Of a stretch of DNA of 64,000 nt, positions 34,101-43,070 are shown in pieces. Numbering within the stretch: the first letter of the stretch is position 1; each line of letters begins with the position of its first letter. The translations under genes and the position numbers were made by a program. The notes under the pieces were generated by a model. That model searched no databases, had not been told where the DNA came from, and saw nothing but the letters and a program-made list of their open reading frames with translations. Source of the DNA: Candidatus Competibacteraceae bacterium (GTDB taxonomy: Bacteria; Pseudomonadota; Gammaproteobacteria; Competibacterales; Competibacteraceae); contig JAPUDV010000076.1 of NCBI GenBank assembly GCA_027492875.1, positions 1-64,000 on the forward strand, written 5' to 3'.

Positions 34101-35907
34101 CACGGAGAAAACACATGAACCAAATCAGTCACAAAGCCCTATTAGCGGGCGAGTGTTTCTGAGACTAAACGTTCCCAAACTCCACCGCAACGATAATTTG
34201 TCACAAAGCCCTATTAGCGGGCGAGTGTTTCTGAGTCGAAACTGGGAATTTCAACATAAAGAAGTACCAGTCACAAAGCCCTATTAGCGGGCGAGTGTTT
34301 CTGAGATGATGGAGATTTTCGGTTCGGATTGGGACGACCGACTGTCACAAAGCCCTATTAGCGGGCGAGTGTTTCTGAGCAGATAAAGCTTGTTGATTAC
34401 TTTCCCAACTTGTTGTGTCACAAAGCCCTATTAGCGGGCGAGTGTTTCTGAGCTCGTTGATTTGATAAGGTTTGGTACAATGGCAAGTAGTCACAAAGCC
34501 CTATTAGCGGGCGAGTGTTTCTGAGCAAGGCAACAAGGGTCATGGCCGCGTCTCCGCGGATATCGTCACAAAGCCCTATTAGCGGGCGAGTGTTTCTGAG
34601 TCTTCCATTGATAATCATCAAATTCCACAATCGCTTGAGTCACAAAGCCCTATTAGCGGGCGAGTGTTTCTGAGTCGGGCGTTTGTGCTGCGGGCGGCGC
34701 GGGAATGCCGCGTCACAAAGCCCTATTAGCGGGCGAGTGTTTCTGAGTCCGTATGCTTCCACGAACCCACAAGAGCTTATCAGTCACAAAGCCCTATTAG
34801 CGGGCGAGTGTTTCTGAGTCCACCGGAAACGCCGCGCCGATCACGTTGAAGTCACAAAGCCCTATTAGCGGGCGAGTGTTTCTGAGAGATGTCCGGCACA
34901 ACAATCGTACTGGAATGGGTCTTAGTCACAAAGCCCTATTAGCGGGCGAGTGTTTCTGAGAGATTGCCAGATTGGCTGTGGAAAACTTACTCAGCCAAGA
35001 CGTCACAAAGCCCTATTAGCGGGCGAGTGTTTCTGAGAAATACTTCGATCCAGAAAGCCCGAAGTGTTGAGCGGTCACAAAGCCCTATTAGCGGGCGAGT
35101 GTTTCTGAGCTTTGATTACCTGCTTCATTGGTCACGGCTACTTTGGTCACAAAGCCCTATTAGCGGGCGAGTGTTTCTGAGATCAAAACTCCCAAACTTT
35201 GGATTAAAGGTCATAGGTCACAAAGCCCTATTAGCGGGCGAGTGTTTCTGAGTCATTCCAGATCTAAAGAACGCTGCATTCCATCCTGAAGTCACAAAGC
35301 CCTATTAGCGGGCGAGTGTTTCTGAGTGATTTAACAAAATGAAATAAACCCATACTTGGAGGTCACAAAGCCCTATTAGCGGGCGAGTGTTTCTGAGAAA
35401 GCCATGATGGCGGAACTCAACGGAGAATTAGCATGGTCACAAAGCCCTATTAGCGGGCGAGTGTTTCTGAGCATTCATACGGAGTAACACTGGGTTACTC
35501 CTAAAAATGTCACAAAGCCCTATTAGCGGGCGAGTGTTTCTGAGAAGTGTTTCGTACATTTTCCAGAATGATTCTGCATCGTCACAAAGCCCTATTAGCG
35601 GGCGAGTGTTTCTGAGAAACAATTCGGGATAACTTTTCACAAACTCTTGTAGGTCACAAAGCCCTATTAGCGGGCGAGTGTTTCTGAGAATTCGGGCAAA
35701 CATCCGGGCGCAGGCATTGCGCCAGGTCACAAAGCCCTATTAGCGGGCGAGTGTTTCTGAGGGCATTCGGTAATTGCTGTCCGTCCAGGTAGCTTCGTCA
35801 CAAAGCCCTATTAGCGGGCGAGTGTTTCTGAGTCGGGAATGGGTTCCCGTTTCACCACCGGTCCAGCGGTCGTCACAAAGCCCTATTAGCGGGCGAGTGT
35901 TTCTGAG
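28168..35907. CRISPR. CRISPR array: 107 repeats of 36 bp, 106 spacers
   Basis: The repeat reads GTCACAAAGC...GTTTCTGAG on the + strand (36 bases) and spacers are about 34-40 bases. I counted 107 repeat starts. All repeats appear identical except the first (28168, second base G instead of T) and the one at 31438 (G to A at repeat position 18). A GCCC/GGGC pair allows a small hairpin. The uniform repeats indicate an active or recently active array. The cas1-cas2 pair lies beyond the right end. Orientation is not settled; see findings. Spacers are more AT-rich than the chromosome, as expected for phage DNA. Small ORFs inside the array are artefacts. Confidence 0.97.
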
Positions 35908-36291
35908 CCCATTTTTCAGAGTGAAAAAATCCATTCCCTACGGCCAAAACAGCGCTTCCAGCCTTCTGACTCTGACCTTGGTCAGGATAGCACTTCTCAC
36001 CCAGCGCGCTCCAGCGCCTTCTCCACCGCGCGTAAACCTCAATCACCCGCCACGACCCCGCGCTTTTGCGTTCGGCCGCCAGGATCGCCGCTCCCTCGGC
36101 GATCTCCGGGGCTTCTTCGCCCGCACCACCCTTCAAACTCCGGGTCGCCGTCCGCCAAAAGCGATTCATTTCAGACGGTTGCCCCTGCGATCTCGCATTT
36201 GAAAGCCTCCATGCCCAACATCCTGAAAAATCATTCTTTTCCCTCATACTGATAGCCTCACCCGGCATCGTGGCCTCGACGGATCGCATCC
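35908..36291. promoter_or_regulatory. Region between array and cas1, candidate leader
   Basis: About 380 bases with no supported gene. The first 55 bases next to the array are AT-rich (TTTTT and AAAAAA tracts). CTGACC/GGTCAG form a small inverted repeat at 35972-35985. If the array is read right to left, this would be its leader and promoter. A reverse-strand frame across it runs into the repeats and is not believed. Confidence 0.45.
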
Positions 36292-37272
36292 CTAACGTCC
36301 CAGCGCACTCAAGGCCAGCGGATGAAATGGTTGTGCCGGATCGTCCAGACACCGGGCCAGCTCACCGGCCTGGGCCTGGATAATCGCCCGGTAAGCTTGA
36401 TGTTCCTCTTTCCACAACACGCGCTCGACCAGCCACGCTTCCCAAGCCCGATAAAACTCGCCGCGCCGCCCGTCCCGCAGCAGGCACGCGCCATCTTCGT
36501 GGATCTCGAAATCCTCGGGCGTGTAGTGATGCCGCGCCAGCCGGATCGCCAGGCGGTCCACCAACGGCCGCAGCGGCTCCATTAAATCCAGCGCGCAGGA
36601 CGGCTGCCCGCCATCGCTGGCGTGGAACACCCCCGCGAACGGGTCCAGCCCATAACCGTGCAGGGCATTACGCAGCTCGCTCAACAGCAGCGTATAGCCT
36701 AACGACAACAAGGCGTTCACCGGATCGGTGGCCGGCCGCTTGCGCCGCCCCGGAAATCCAAACGCCGTCCCGGCCAGCAGCGTGGGAAACGCCGCAAAGT
36801 ACGCCCGCGCCCCGCTGCCCTCGATACCGCGCAGACTGTCGGCGCTTTCGGCGTGCTCGGCCCGCTCGATGAACGGCTCCAGACCCGCCGCCATCTCGCC
36901 CTGATCCAGCGTGCGCAACAACCAGCGCTGGTTGCGCAACTTGACGTCCACCAGCGCGCGGGCGAACGGCAAGGCCAACGCCGGTTCGCGGATCAACTCA
37001 TACTGCCGCGCCCGCCGCCGCACCTGCCCGCCGCAATCGCCCAGCACATGACCGCGCAACCAGCCCCGACTGCTCAGCAGCGTCGTCGGCACGCCGCGCT
37101 CCAGCAACGCATCCAGCGCGTCCGTGGTCACTTGCACCCGGCCATAGACCATCACCCGCTCCACCTGCTCCAGCGGCAGGGACTGCTCGCCGCCCTCCCG
37201 GTCCTGCACCACCAAGCGCCGGCCGGCCTTGCACAGCCGCGCGCCCTGCTGATCCAGATACAAGGTACACAT
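36292..37272 (-). CDS. cas1: CRISPR integrase Cas1
   Basis: 326 residues from ATG 37272 (MCTLYLDQQG) behind GGAG; GTG 37281 overlapping the cas2 stop is the alternative. It shows the Cas1 layout: beta-rich N-terminal domain (VVQDREGG, VERVMVYGRVQVT), then the helical domain with the metal-binding residues in GIEGSGARAYFAAF (Glu), FHASDGGQPSCALDLMEP (His, then the Glu of LMEP). Together with Cas2 it inserts new spacers. The length is normal and there is no fused reverse transcriptase. Adaptation genes are often absent from type III-C loci, so this one may serve the type III array directly. Confidence 0.95.
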   Translation of the reverse strand: MCTLYLDQQGARLCKAGRRLVVQDREGGEQSLPLEQVERVMVYGRVQVTTDALDALLERGVPTTLLSSRGWLRGHVLGDCGGQVRRRARQYELIREPALALPFARALVDVKLRNQRWLLRTLDQGEMAAGLEPFIERAEHAESADSLRGIEGSGARAYFAAFPTLLAGTAFGFPGRRKRPATDPVNALLSLGYTLLLSELRNALHGYGLDPFAGVFHASDGGQPSCALDLMEPLRPLVDRLAIRLARHHYTPEDFEIHEDGACLLRDGRRGEFYRAWEAWLVERVLWKEEHQAYRAIIQAQAGELARCLDDPAQPFHPLALSALGR

Positions 37273-37277
37273 CGCCC

Positions 37278-37562
37278 TCACTCCACAATCATGACCGCCG
37301 CCGGGTCCAGTGCCGCCGCCAGCGCCCGACTTTCCCCCAGCGATTGCGCATCCTCAACCCGAAACCAATCCAGCCGATCCCCAGGCTCCAGCGGCTCGCG
37401 TCGCAGCAACACCTCCAATCGCGCCCGGCGCCGCGCATCCAGCGGACACACGAACACCGACTTCTGCACCGCCTCGCCGAAACCCCAGAGCAGCTTATGC
37501 AAACGGGTCCGCCGCCGCTGATCGGCAATGTCATACGCCACCAACCACCATTGCGCGGACAA
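37278..37562 (-). CDS. cas2: CRISPR-associated Cas2
   Basis: 94 residues. TTG at 37562 is chosen because GAGGAGG lies 6 bases before it, giving a protein that begins SAQWWLVAYDIADQRRR; the conserved Asp is in YDIAD. RLHKLLWGFGEAVQKSVFVCPLDARRR completes the ferredoxin-like fold. Cas2 dimers hold two Cas1 dimers during spacer capture. cas1 follows with overlap or a few bases. The operon runs toward the array, away from the divergent RAMP operon. Confidence 0.93.
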   Translation of the reverse strand: MSAQWWLVAYDIADQRRRTRLHKLLWGFGEAVQKSVFVCPLDARRRARLEVLLRREPLEPGDRLDWFRVEDAQSLGESRALAAALDPAAVMIVE

Positions 37563-37635
37563 CGCGGGCCTCCTCAATCATCCCTTCCTGGTTCTACAAC
37601 GCGGCGTGGCGCGAAATTTTTAATGGCATCCGGTT

Positions 37636-37663
37636 TGAAAAATTCATCCGTGGCTCCGTTGAG
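37636..37663 (+). promoter_or_regulatory. Shared ECF-like promoter motif, type III cas operon
   Basis: TGAAAAA (37636-37642), 14 bases, CGTTGAG (37657-37663). Same boxes and spacing as upstream of the sigma-CHAT operon. It lies 40 bases before the TTG start of the first RAMP gene. Confidence 0.5.
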
Positions 37664-37703
37664 GGGATGAACGCCTTGCAATTCCGCCAAAGGAGGATTT
37701 AAC

Positions 37704-38738
37704 TTGAGCGTGACAACTGCAAAGCACCGACAAGGACCACTCAAAATGAACGTGCTGGCTGAACTGCGAAGCCCGGACAGCGCCGTCCTGACCCTTCGTA
37801 CCCTCACTCCGCTCTACACCGGCGGCGTCGGCCAGCACGGCGACCAGATCCATCCCGCCGGCCTGCTGGGCGGGTTGCGCCGGTTTTCGTGCCTGTTGGC
37901 CGCTGCCGTGGGCGATGCCGGGTTTGAATACGCAGTTTGGGGCACGCCCACCGATGCGAAAAACCATTACGCCAAGCGGATCGGATTGCGGCTGGATCCC
38001 GCGGGTCTGGAAAAAATCAAACCGGTTGCCGGCAAGGGTTGCCTGAACTGGTCGCGCCCCGATGGACAACCGCGACAAGGCTGGTATTACAACGTCGCCC
38101 ACGAAGGGACGCTTCGCCTCACCCTGACCCGGCGCGGCATCAGTGACCCCCACTGGCAACTGCTGCTGCTGGCGCTGCGGATTCAGCTCAACCACGCCAC
38201 GTTCGGCAGCCGGGATCAATGGGGATTGGGCGTGCTGGCCGCTGACGATCTCCCGGCGGTGGACCCATTACAGCCGCCCTTGACCGCGCCGTTGCCCGAC
38301 CGGCCCGGCCTGCATCGCGCCCTGTTCGCCGAGATTCGGTTCAGCCCCCCGTTGCCGCCTAACTGGTCGGCTCGACTGGAACAAGGTCTGCGCTGGCGGG
38401 AAAAGCTTCGCAACAGCTTCCGCCAACCCGGAGCGGATGACTTGCGCCACTACCTGTTCGGTCAACTCAACCGCCACGGCAGCGCCATCAACTTTTCGGC
38501 GCTGTACCCGCACGGTGACAACGGCTGCGCATTGCGGATTTGGGGTGTGATCCCACATACGACGCCGTCCCAGTTCGGTGACCGGCGCGCCCAAGTCGTG
38601 CAAACGCTGCGGCAGGCGATGCGTCAGGGACCGGACGAAGTATGGCCAGGGGAACGCCGGATCGTCTGGCAGGACGGCGCGGAGCATCAAGCCAACTTGG
38701 CCAACTGGATTAACCAACTGGCGGGAGTCACCGCATGA
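37704..38738 (+). CDS. cmr1: Cmr1-like RAMP (Cas7 family) protein
   Basis: 344 residues. The TTG at 37704 is the start because AAGGAGG lies 7 bases upstream; ATG 37746 is the alternative. The N-terminal segment LTLRTLTPLYTGGVGQHGDQIHPAGLLGGLRRFSCLLAA is the Cmr1 hallmark (TPLYTGG, then SxxGxLRxW-like helix). Cmr1 caps the target-recognition end of type III-B complexes. First gene of a seven-gene operon whose members overlap or nearly touch; the next start overlaps its stop (ATGA). Confidence 0.8.
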   Translation: MSVTTAKHRQGPLKMNVLAELRSPDSAVLTLRTLTPLYTGGVGQHGDQIHPAGLLGGLRRFSCLLAAAVGDAGFEYAVWGTPTDAKNHYAKRIGLRLDPAGLEKIKPVAGKGCLNWSRPDGQPRQGWYYNVAHEGTLRLTLTRRGISDPHWQLLLLALRIQLNHATFGSRDQWGLGVLAADDLPAVDPLQPPLTAPLPDRPGLHRALFAEIRFSPPLPPNWSARLEQGLRWREKLRNSFRQPGADDLRHYLFGQLNRHGSAINFSALYPHGDNGCALRIWGVIPHTTPSQFGDRRAQVVQTLRQAMRQGPDEVWPGERRIVWQDGAEHQANLANWINQLAGVTA

Positions 38739-40060
38739 ACTTCGATATGCTGGCGGATGAGAATTTCCAGCCCAAAAAAGACGACTGGCTCCAGCAGGGC
38801 GCGCGACTGCGGCGCACGGTTCGCAAAAATAAGGATCTCACGGATCGGCGTACTGAGTTCCTGCGCCAATACGCCGTGATTGACGCCAACGGAATGGGTC
38901 AGGGCGAGGCGGCAATCCATCGTTGCAACAGCTCCGCATTGCTACCGACGGGGTTCAATACCACCGCCCGTCCGATGGAACAGGCGCTGGCCGCCTTCCC
39001 CCGCTACAGCGCCCGGCTACTGCTGACCTTCCGCCTGCTAACCCCGCTACTGACCAAGGACGACGACCCGTTCTATTTATTCGACAACCCGACACGCAAG
39101 GATCATTTGCTGGGTCTGCCCTATCTGTCCGCCGCCAGCCTCAAGGGCTTGTCGACCGATGCTTATCAGCGGGCATTTCCGGGCGCGACGCCCTGGACCG
39201 AACTTGGCGACAGCGACAAGGACCCCGACCGAACCCGCCTCTTCCGCCACGCCGATCCCCATGCCAAGCGGTTGTTCGGCATCGCCGACGACGGCGCAAA
39301 GATCGAGAGCGAAAAAGGCCGACTGCACTTCTCGCCGGTCTGGTTCAACCGCTTGCAATTGCTGGTGATGAACCCCGGTAATCCCGAAAACGCCATCGGC
39401 ACGCTGCCGATCCAGTTTGAAGCGGTCGCTCCCGACCAGACTGGTGTCCTGGAAGTGGTCTACTTCAATCCGCATGGCGTGAAAGACAGCGACGAAGCCA
39501 CCGTGCGCGCGGATCTGGCCCGCTGGCTGGCGGCGGTCGCCACCTGGTGGCCTGCGCTTGGATTGGGCGCAAAACGGCTGGCTGGTTATGGCGCCATCGA
39601 TATCGTGAAGGCGCAATTGCAGGCGGTCGGCTGGTCGGACATGGCCGGTGGCGCCTCAACGACGCCGGCCGCGCCGGCTCAGATCGAACCTCCACCCTAT
39701 TATCAGGAGTATCTACACGATGGCGGACCGCTGAACCAGGAAGCGTTTAATGCCAAGCTCCAAGCCGAACTGAAGCGATTGGATGCGGAAATGAGCCGGC
39801 TCAATCATGAAGCTCATGGCAAAGATGCCAAGATACGCAAACGAGCGCAACGGGAACTCAAAAGAGCCACGAACCAACGTACTAGCCGTGAACAGGAGTG
39901 GCTAGGTCAATACCGCAAGGTGCTGGAATATTGGACACAGTTCGGATCAACCACCACCGTCGAAGCGGCGGCTCCAAGGCTATTGCTGGCTTCCCACGAG
40001 GAAAAAGGGGAGGACAGTTGGATGAAATTAGCCCATTGGATTGCAGGAGAACAGCCATGA
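38735..40060 (+). CDS. RAMP-superfamily subunit with charged helical extension
   Basis: 441 residues. The RAMP fold is visible in LLLTFRLLTPLLTKDDDPFYLFDN, YLSAASLKGLSTDAYQRAF, GRLHFSPVWFNRLQLLVMNP and LGLGAKRLAGYGAIDI (the last a RAMP-type glycine-rich end). A C-terminal extension of about 130 residues is highly charged and helical (LQAELKRLDAEMSRLNHEAHGKDAKIRKRAQRE-like heptads), probably a coiled coil. It could be the Cmr6 or a Cas7-like subunit. Between Cmr1 and Cas10, with ATGA overlaps on both sides. The exact subunit name is uncertain. Confidence 0.65.
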   Translation: MNFDMLADENFQPKKDDWLQQGARLRRTVRKNKDLTDRRTEFLRQYAVIDANGMGQGEAAIHRCNSSALLPTGFNTTARPMEQALAAFPRYSARLLLTFRLLTPLLTKDDDPFYLFDNPTRKDHLLGLPYLSAASLKGLSTDAYQRAFPGATPWTELGDSDKDPDRTRLFRHADPHAKRLFGIADDGAKIESEKGRLHFSPVWFNRLQLLVMNPGNPENAIGTLPIQFEAVAPDQTGVLEVVYFNPHGVKDSDEATVRADLARWLAAVATWWPALGLGAKRLAGYGAIDIVKAQLQAVGWSDMAGGASTTPAAPAQIEPPPYYQEYLHDGGPLNQEAFNAKLQAELKRLDAEMSRLNHEAHGKDAKIRKRAQRELKRATNQRTSREQEWLGQYRKVLEYWTQFGSTTTVEAAAPRLLLASHEEKGEDSWMKLAHWIAGEQP

Positions 40061-43056
40061 GCGAAGGACAGATGGACGCCCGCCACCGCGACTTGATTCT
40101 GGCGGCGGAAATCAGTGGACTCATCCACGATACAGGAAAAGCGCGGGAAGAGTTTCCTCAGGAGAAACTGAGTGGCGGCTTAGGTTCAAAGCAAAAGAAA
40201 AAGAAATTTGATGAGCCGGCTAAAAAATGCCATCAGCGCGAAGCGCATGGCGCAATCCTGGAGGAAGGCCGCGCTTATCCGCCTGCGGACGAAGAGATTT
40301 GGTTGAAAAAAATCAAGCAGCACGAAGACTGGGCAGAGGTGCTGCGGTTACCGGAAAAGTGGATTAAAGCTAAAACTATTCAAGCCCACGGTTTGGGCGA
40401 TCCTCTGCGTCAACACCATGCGACCGGCAACTTCCCCCATGATCAGCTTACTCTGTTGGGCGATCTTTACACGCTTGGGGCTGACACTCGCGATTCCGCT
40501 TTGGATAAAGGCTCAGGCGGGACTGATTCGGGTAAGCAAAAGTCTGAATGTGGTTTTATTGCTGACAGTTTCGGCAATGAACATGAAACTTATAGTCAGG
40601 ATAAGTTGCGTGAACTGTGGCCCAAGGTTCGGGAAGCGATTGAACAAATACTGTTCAAGGACAGTGGGTGGCAAAATGTTCCCAAAACCCGTGAAAAGCT
40701 ACTTGACGCCATTGAACCGCTTTTTCGTCAGGCGCTGGGCGAAACACGCCGCCCCACTAATGATGTCACGCTTTGGCACCATAGCTATTCGGCTGCCAGC
40801 CTGTTCAAGGCAGCGGTTGCCGAGGGTGTTCTACGCCAGGACTTCCGTCACTGGCAAGATGATGATGGGCTCTTCAACCTGCCTCAGATGGGCCGGGTTC
40901 GCTTCCGGTTACTAGGGATTCGCTGGGATTGGGTCACGCTTGTCGGCGGCGCTTTGCAACCGGTCGTGTTAACCGCGTTGGCGAATCATCGGCAGCAAGC
41001 CATCACTGATCTGCGCCGGCGGCTGGAGGTGGGCTATCCCGTCGGGAACCTGATCTACGAGGACGATAACGGCGCCGTGTTCGTGGTCGGTGGTTTTTAC
41101 CATGGGCCGGAAGACCCCGACGGCCGGAAGACCGAAGCGCTGTTCCAACAACATATTCTGAACCCGCTGCAAGCCGGCATTCTGCAAGACCTCGCGCCAC
41201 TGGGCGCTGGCGTAGCGGTGCGGCTGGCGTGGACGCGACCGCGTCTGTATCTCACCGATTACCCGGAAGTCATGGCGACCGGCTGGACCCAGGACAGCGC
41301 GGATCGCCAACGACTCTTGCAAGTGGGCGAGGATGAGTTGCGCAAGCTCTGGGCCAGGCAGACCGGCGAAGGCCAGCAGGTGCAAATCTGCCCGCAATGC
41401 GGTTTGCGTCCGGGCTTGGCCCGGGAACTGGCGCTCAACGAAAGTGGGCTGAACGCCGACGATCCGAGCGGGCCAAGTGGCTTCTGCGACCATTGCCAGA
41501 CGCTCGTGGCGGACAGCGCCTACAGCCAGCGCCGCCGCGAAGCGGATCGGTTATTCGGCTTCGAACCCGAGAGCTTCAATCTGCAAGAGATCCGCCAGCG
41601 CAATCCGGCCGGCAACGCCCGGGTTGTTATGCTCTCCGTGCGCGTCAACCCTGAAATCATCGCGACTGGGGCAGTGTTGCTGACGCAACTGGCACGGCCT
41701 ATGGCGGATTTAACGGGAATGCGGGTGATCCGCGCGTCTCTGGCGGAGCAGGCCGGCGATGATCTGGAAAGACAGGTCTTGAAGTGCTTGCGTGAAGGCG
41801 GCGACGAACCAACGCTCTACAACCAGATTTCTCCCGAATTAGCCAATGATGCCCGTCTTCTGGTCGGTGACGATTATTGGTTGGACTTCCAGAAACAAGA
41901 GCGCAAGGTTAAGGGAAGTGATGGACGAGTGATGGGCGCACCGGCGGAAAAAGCGTTGCGCCTGCTCGACGAATTTTTCCTCCGTGAATCCATTCCCGCT
42001 GATGCCGGCCTTTACCGCCACGATGGCGACAAGTTATTGCTGTTTGGAATGCGAAAACACGCCTCGCCGGGTCGGCTGGTCCGCACCTGGGACGACTTGC
42101 GGCAAATCTGGCGGCAAATCCTCTGGGACATCGCCGGTGACACCCAGCACTGGCTGATGCCGCTGTCACTGGACGCCGGCGGTTTCCGCGTCATCGTGGC
42201 CGCTCACGATGCCCGCCAGGCCCTGAATCGGATTCATCGGCAGGTGAACAAGACCCTCGGCAAGGTGCGCGCCGGGCTGGACGTGCATGTCTCGGCCTTG
42301 GCCTTTCGCGAGAAATTCCCGCTGTACGTGGCCCTGGACGCGCTGCGCCGCATGGAACGCCGCATCGTCACCATCCCTCCGCAAACCTGGACCCTGCGCT
42401 CGGCCCTGGACCGCAACGGGACGCTCACTCTCAACTGGGACACCGAGGGGCAGGGTCTGGTGCAATGGACGGTGAACCTGCGCACCAGCGACCCCGAGCA
42501 ACCCGACCTCTGGTATCCCCACGCGGTGTGCGCTTCCCGCCCGGCAGGACCGGGACGGCTGGTCCGCCTGGATCAAATCGAACCGGGCGAAACCATCCGT
42601 CTGCGTCCGTCGACCTTCGACTTCCTGGTGCTGGACGGCACCGCCCGCCGTTACGACTTGCGTTATGACGCCACCGGTCGCCGCCCGCATTTCGTCCTGG
42701 GCGAACCGGGGCGACGGTCCTACCTGCTGGAACAGTTGCCGGAGTTGCTGACGCTGGCCGGACAGACCGGCTGGAACGCCAGCCAAGTCAAGGGCATTGT
42801 GGGCCAAGTCATCGAATGCTACGAAAAGTGGGTGCGTGATGTGCCTGCCGACTTGCGGGCGCAAGGCCGCGATGCCTGGCAGACGCACGGCGCCGCCATC
42901 TTTCGCCGTTACCTCAAAGACCGGCCCGAGGTCCGCGATCGCCTGATCGCGCTGCTCCAGAACGAAGAACGCGCCGGTCTGCTGTTCGATGCGTTCGAGT
43001 GGAGTGGATTGATTGAAAAAGACGCCCATTCGCTCGTTGTAGAAGAAGAAGCCTAA
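40057..43056 (+). CDS. cas10: Cas10 (Cmr2-like) with intact HD motif and inactivated cyclase site
   Basis: 999 residues. The N-terminal HD nuclease motif is present (LIHDTGK, His24-Asp25). A Cys4 zinc finger follows (Cys445, 448, 477, 480). The palm domain aligns well around LDAGGFRVIVAAHDARQALNRIHRQV and HVSALAFREKFPLYVALDALRRMERR, but the catalytic GGDD is Gly708-Gly709-Phe710-Arg711, so metal binding for cyclic oligoadenylate synthesis should be lost. Loss of the cyclase is the mark of type III-C. No CARF-domain effector is in the window, which agrees. The complex should still bind RNA and may cut DNA with the HD domain. Confidence 0.88.
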   Translation: MSEGQMDARHRDLILAAEISGLIHDTGKAREEFPQEKLSGGLGSKQKKKKFDEPAKKCHQREAHGAILEEGRAYPPADEEIWLKKIKQHEDWAEVLRLPEKWIKAKTIQAHGLGDPLRQHHATGNFPHDQLTLLGDLYTLGADTRDSALDKGSGGTDSGKQKSECGFIADSFGNEHETYSQDKLRELWPKVREAIEQILFKDSGWQNVPKTREKLLDAIEPLFRQALGETRRPTNDVTLWHHSYSAASLFKAAVAEGVLRQDFRHWQDDDGLFNLPQMGRVRFRLLGIRWDWVTLVGGALQPVVLTALANHRQQAITDLRRRLEVGYPVGNLIYEDDNGAVFVVGGFYHGPEDPDGRKTEALFQQHILNPLQAGILQDLAPLGAGVAVRLAWTRPRLYLTDYPEVMATGWTQDSADRQRLLQVGEDELRKLWARQTGEGQQVQICPQCGLRPGLARELALNESGLNADDPSGPSGFCDHCQTLVADSAYSQRRREADRLFGFEPESFNLQEIRQRNPAGNARVVMLSVRVNPEIIATGAVLLTQLARPMADLTGMRVIRASLAEQAGDDLERQVLKCLREGGDEPTLYNQISPELANDARLLVGDDYWLDFQKQERKVKGSDGRVMGAPAEKALRLLDEFFLRESIPADAGLYRHDGDKLLLFGMRKHASPGRLVRTWDDLRQIWRQILWDIAGDTQHWLMPLSLDAGGFRVIVAAHDARQALNRIHRQVNKTLGKVRAGLDVHVSALAFREKFPLYVALDALRRMERRIVTIPPQTWTLRSALDRNGTLTLNWDTEGQGLVQWTVNLRTSDPEQPDLWYPHAVCASRPAGPGRLVRLDQIEPGETIRLRPSTFDFLVLDGTARRYDLRYDATGRRPHFVLGEPGRRSYLLEQLPELLTLAGQTGWNASQVKGIVGQVIECYEKWVRDVPADLRAQGRDAWQTHGAAIFRRYLKDRPEVRDRLIALLQNEERAGLLFDAFEWSGLIEKDAHSLVVEEEA

Positions 43057-43070
43057 CCGCCGAGAGACCT

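Noticed and set aside
28168-35934. Many short ORFs inside the array with repeated segments such as SQSPISGRVFL or LRNTRPLIGLCD
   Set aside because: They are translations of the CRISPR repeats and spacers in open frames; none has a ribosome binding site or homology-like content.
35873-36352. Reverse-strand ORF of 159 residues between cas1 and the array
   Set aside because: It runs into the last repeat, has no clear start signal, and most of it covers the probable leader.
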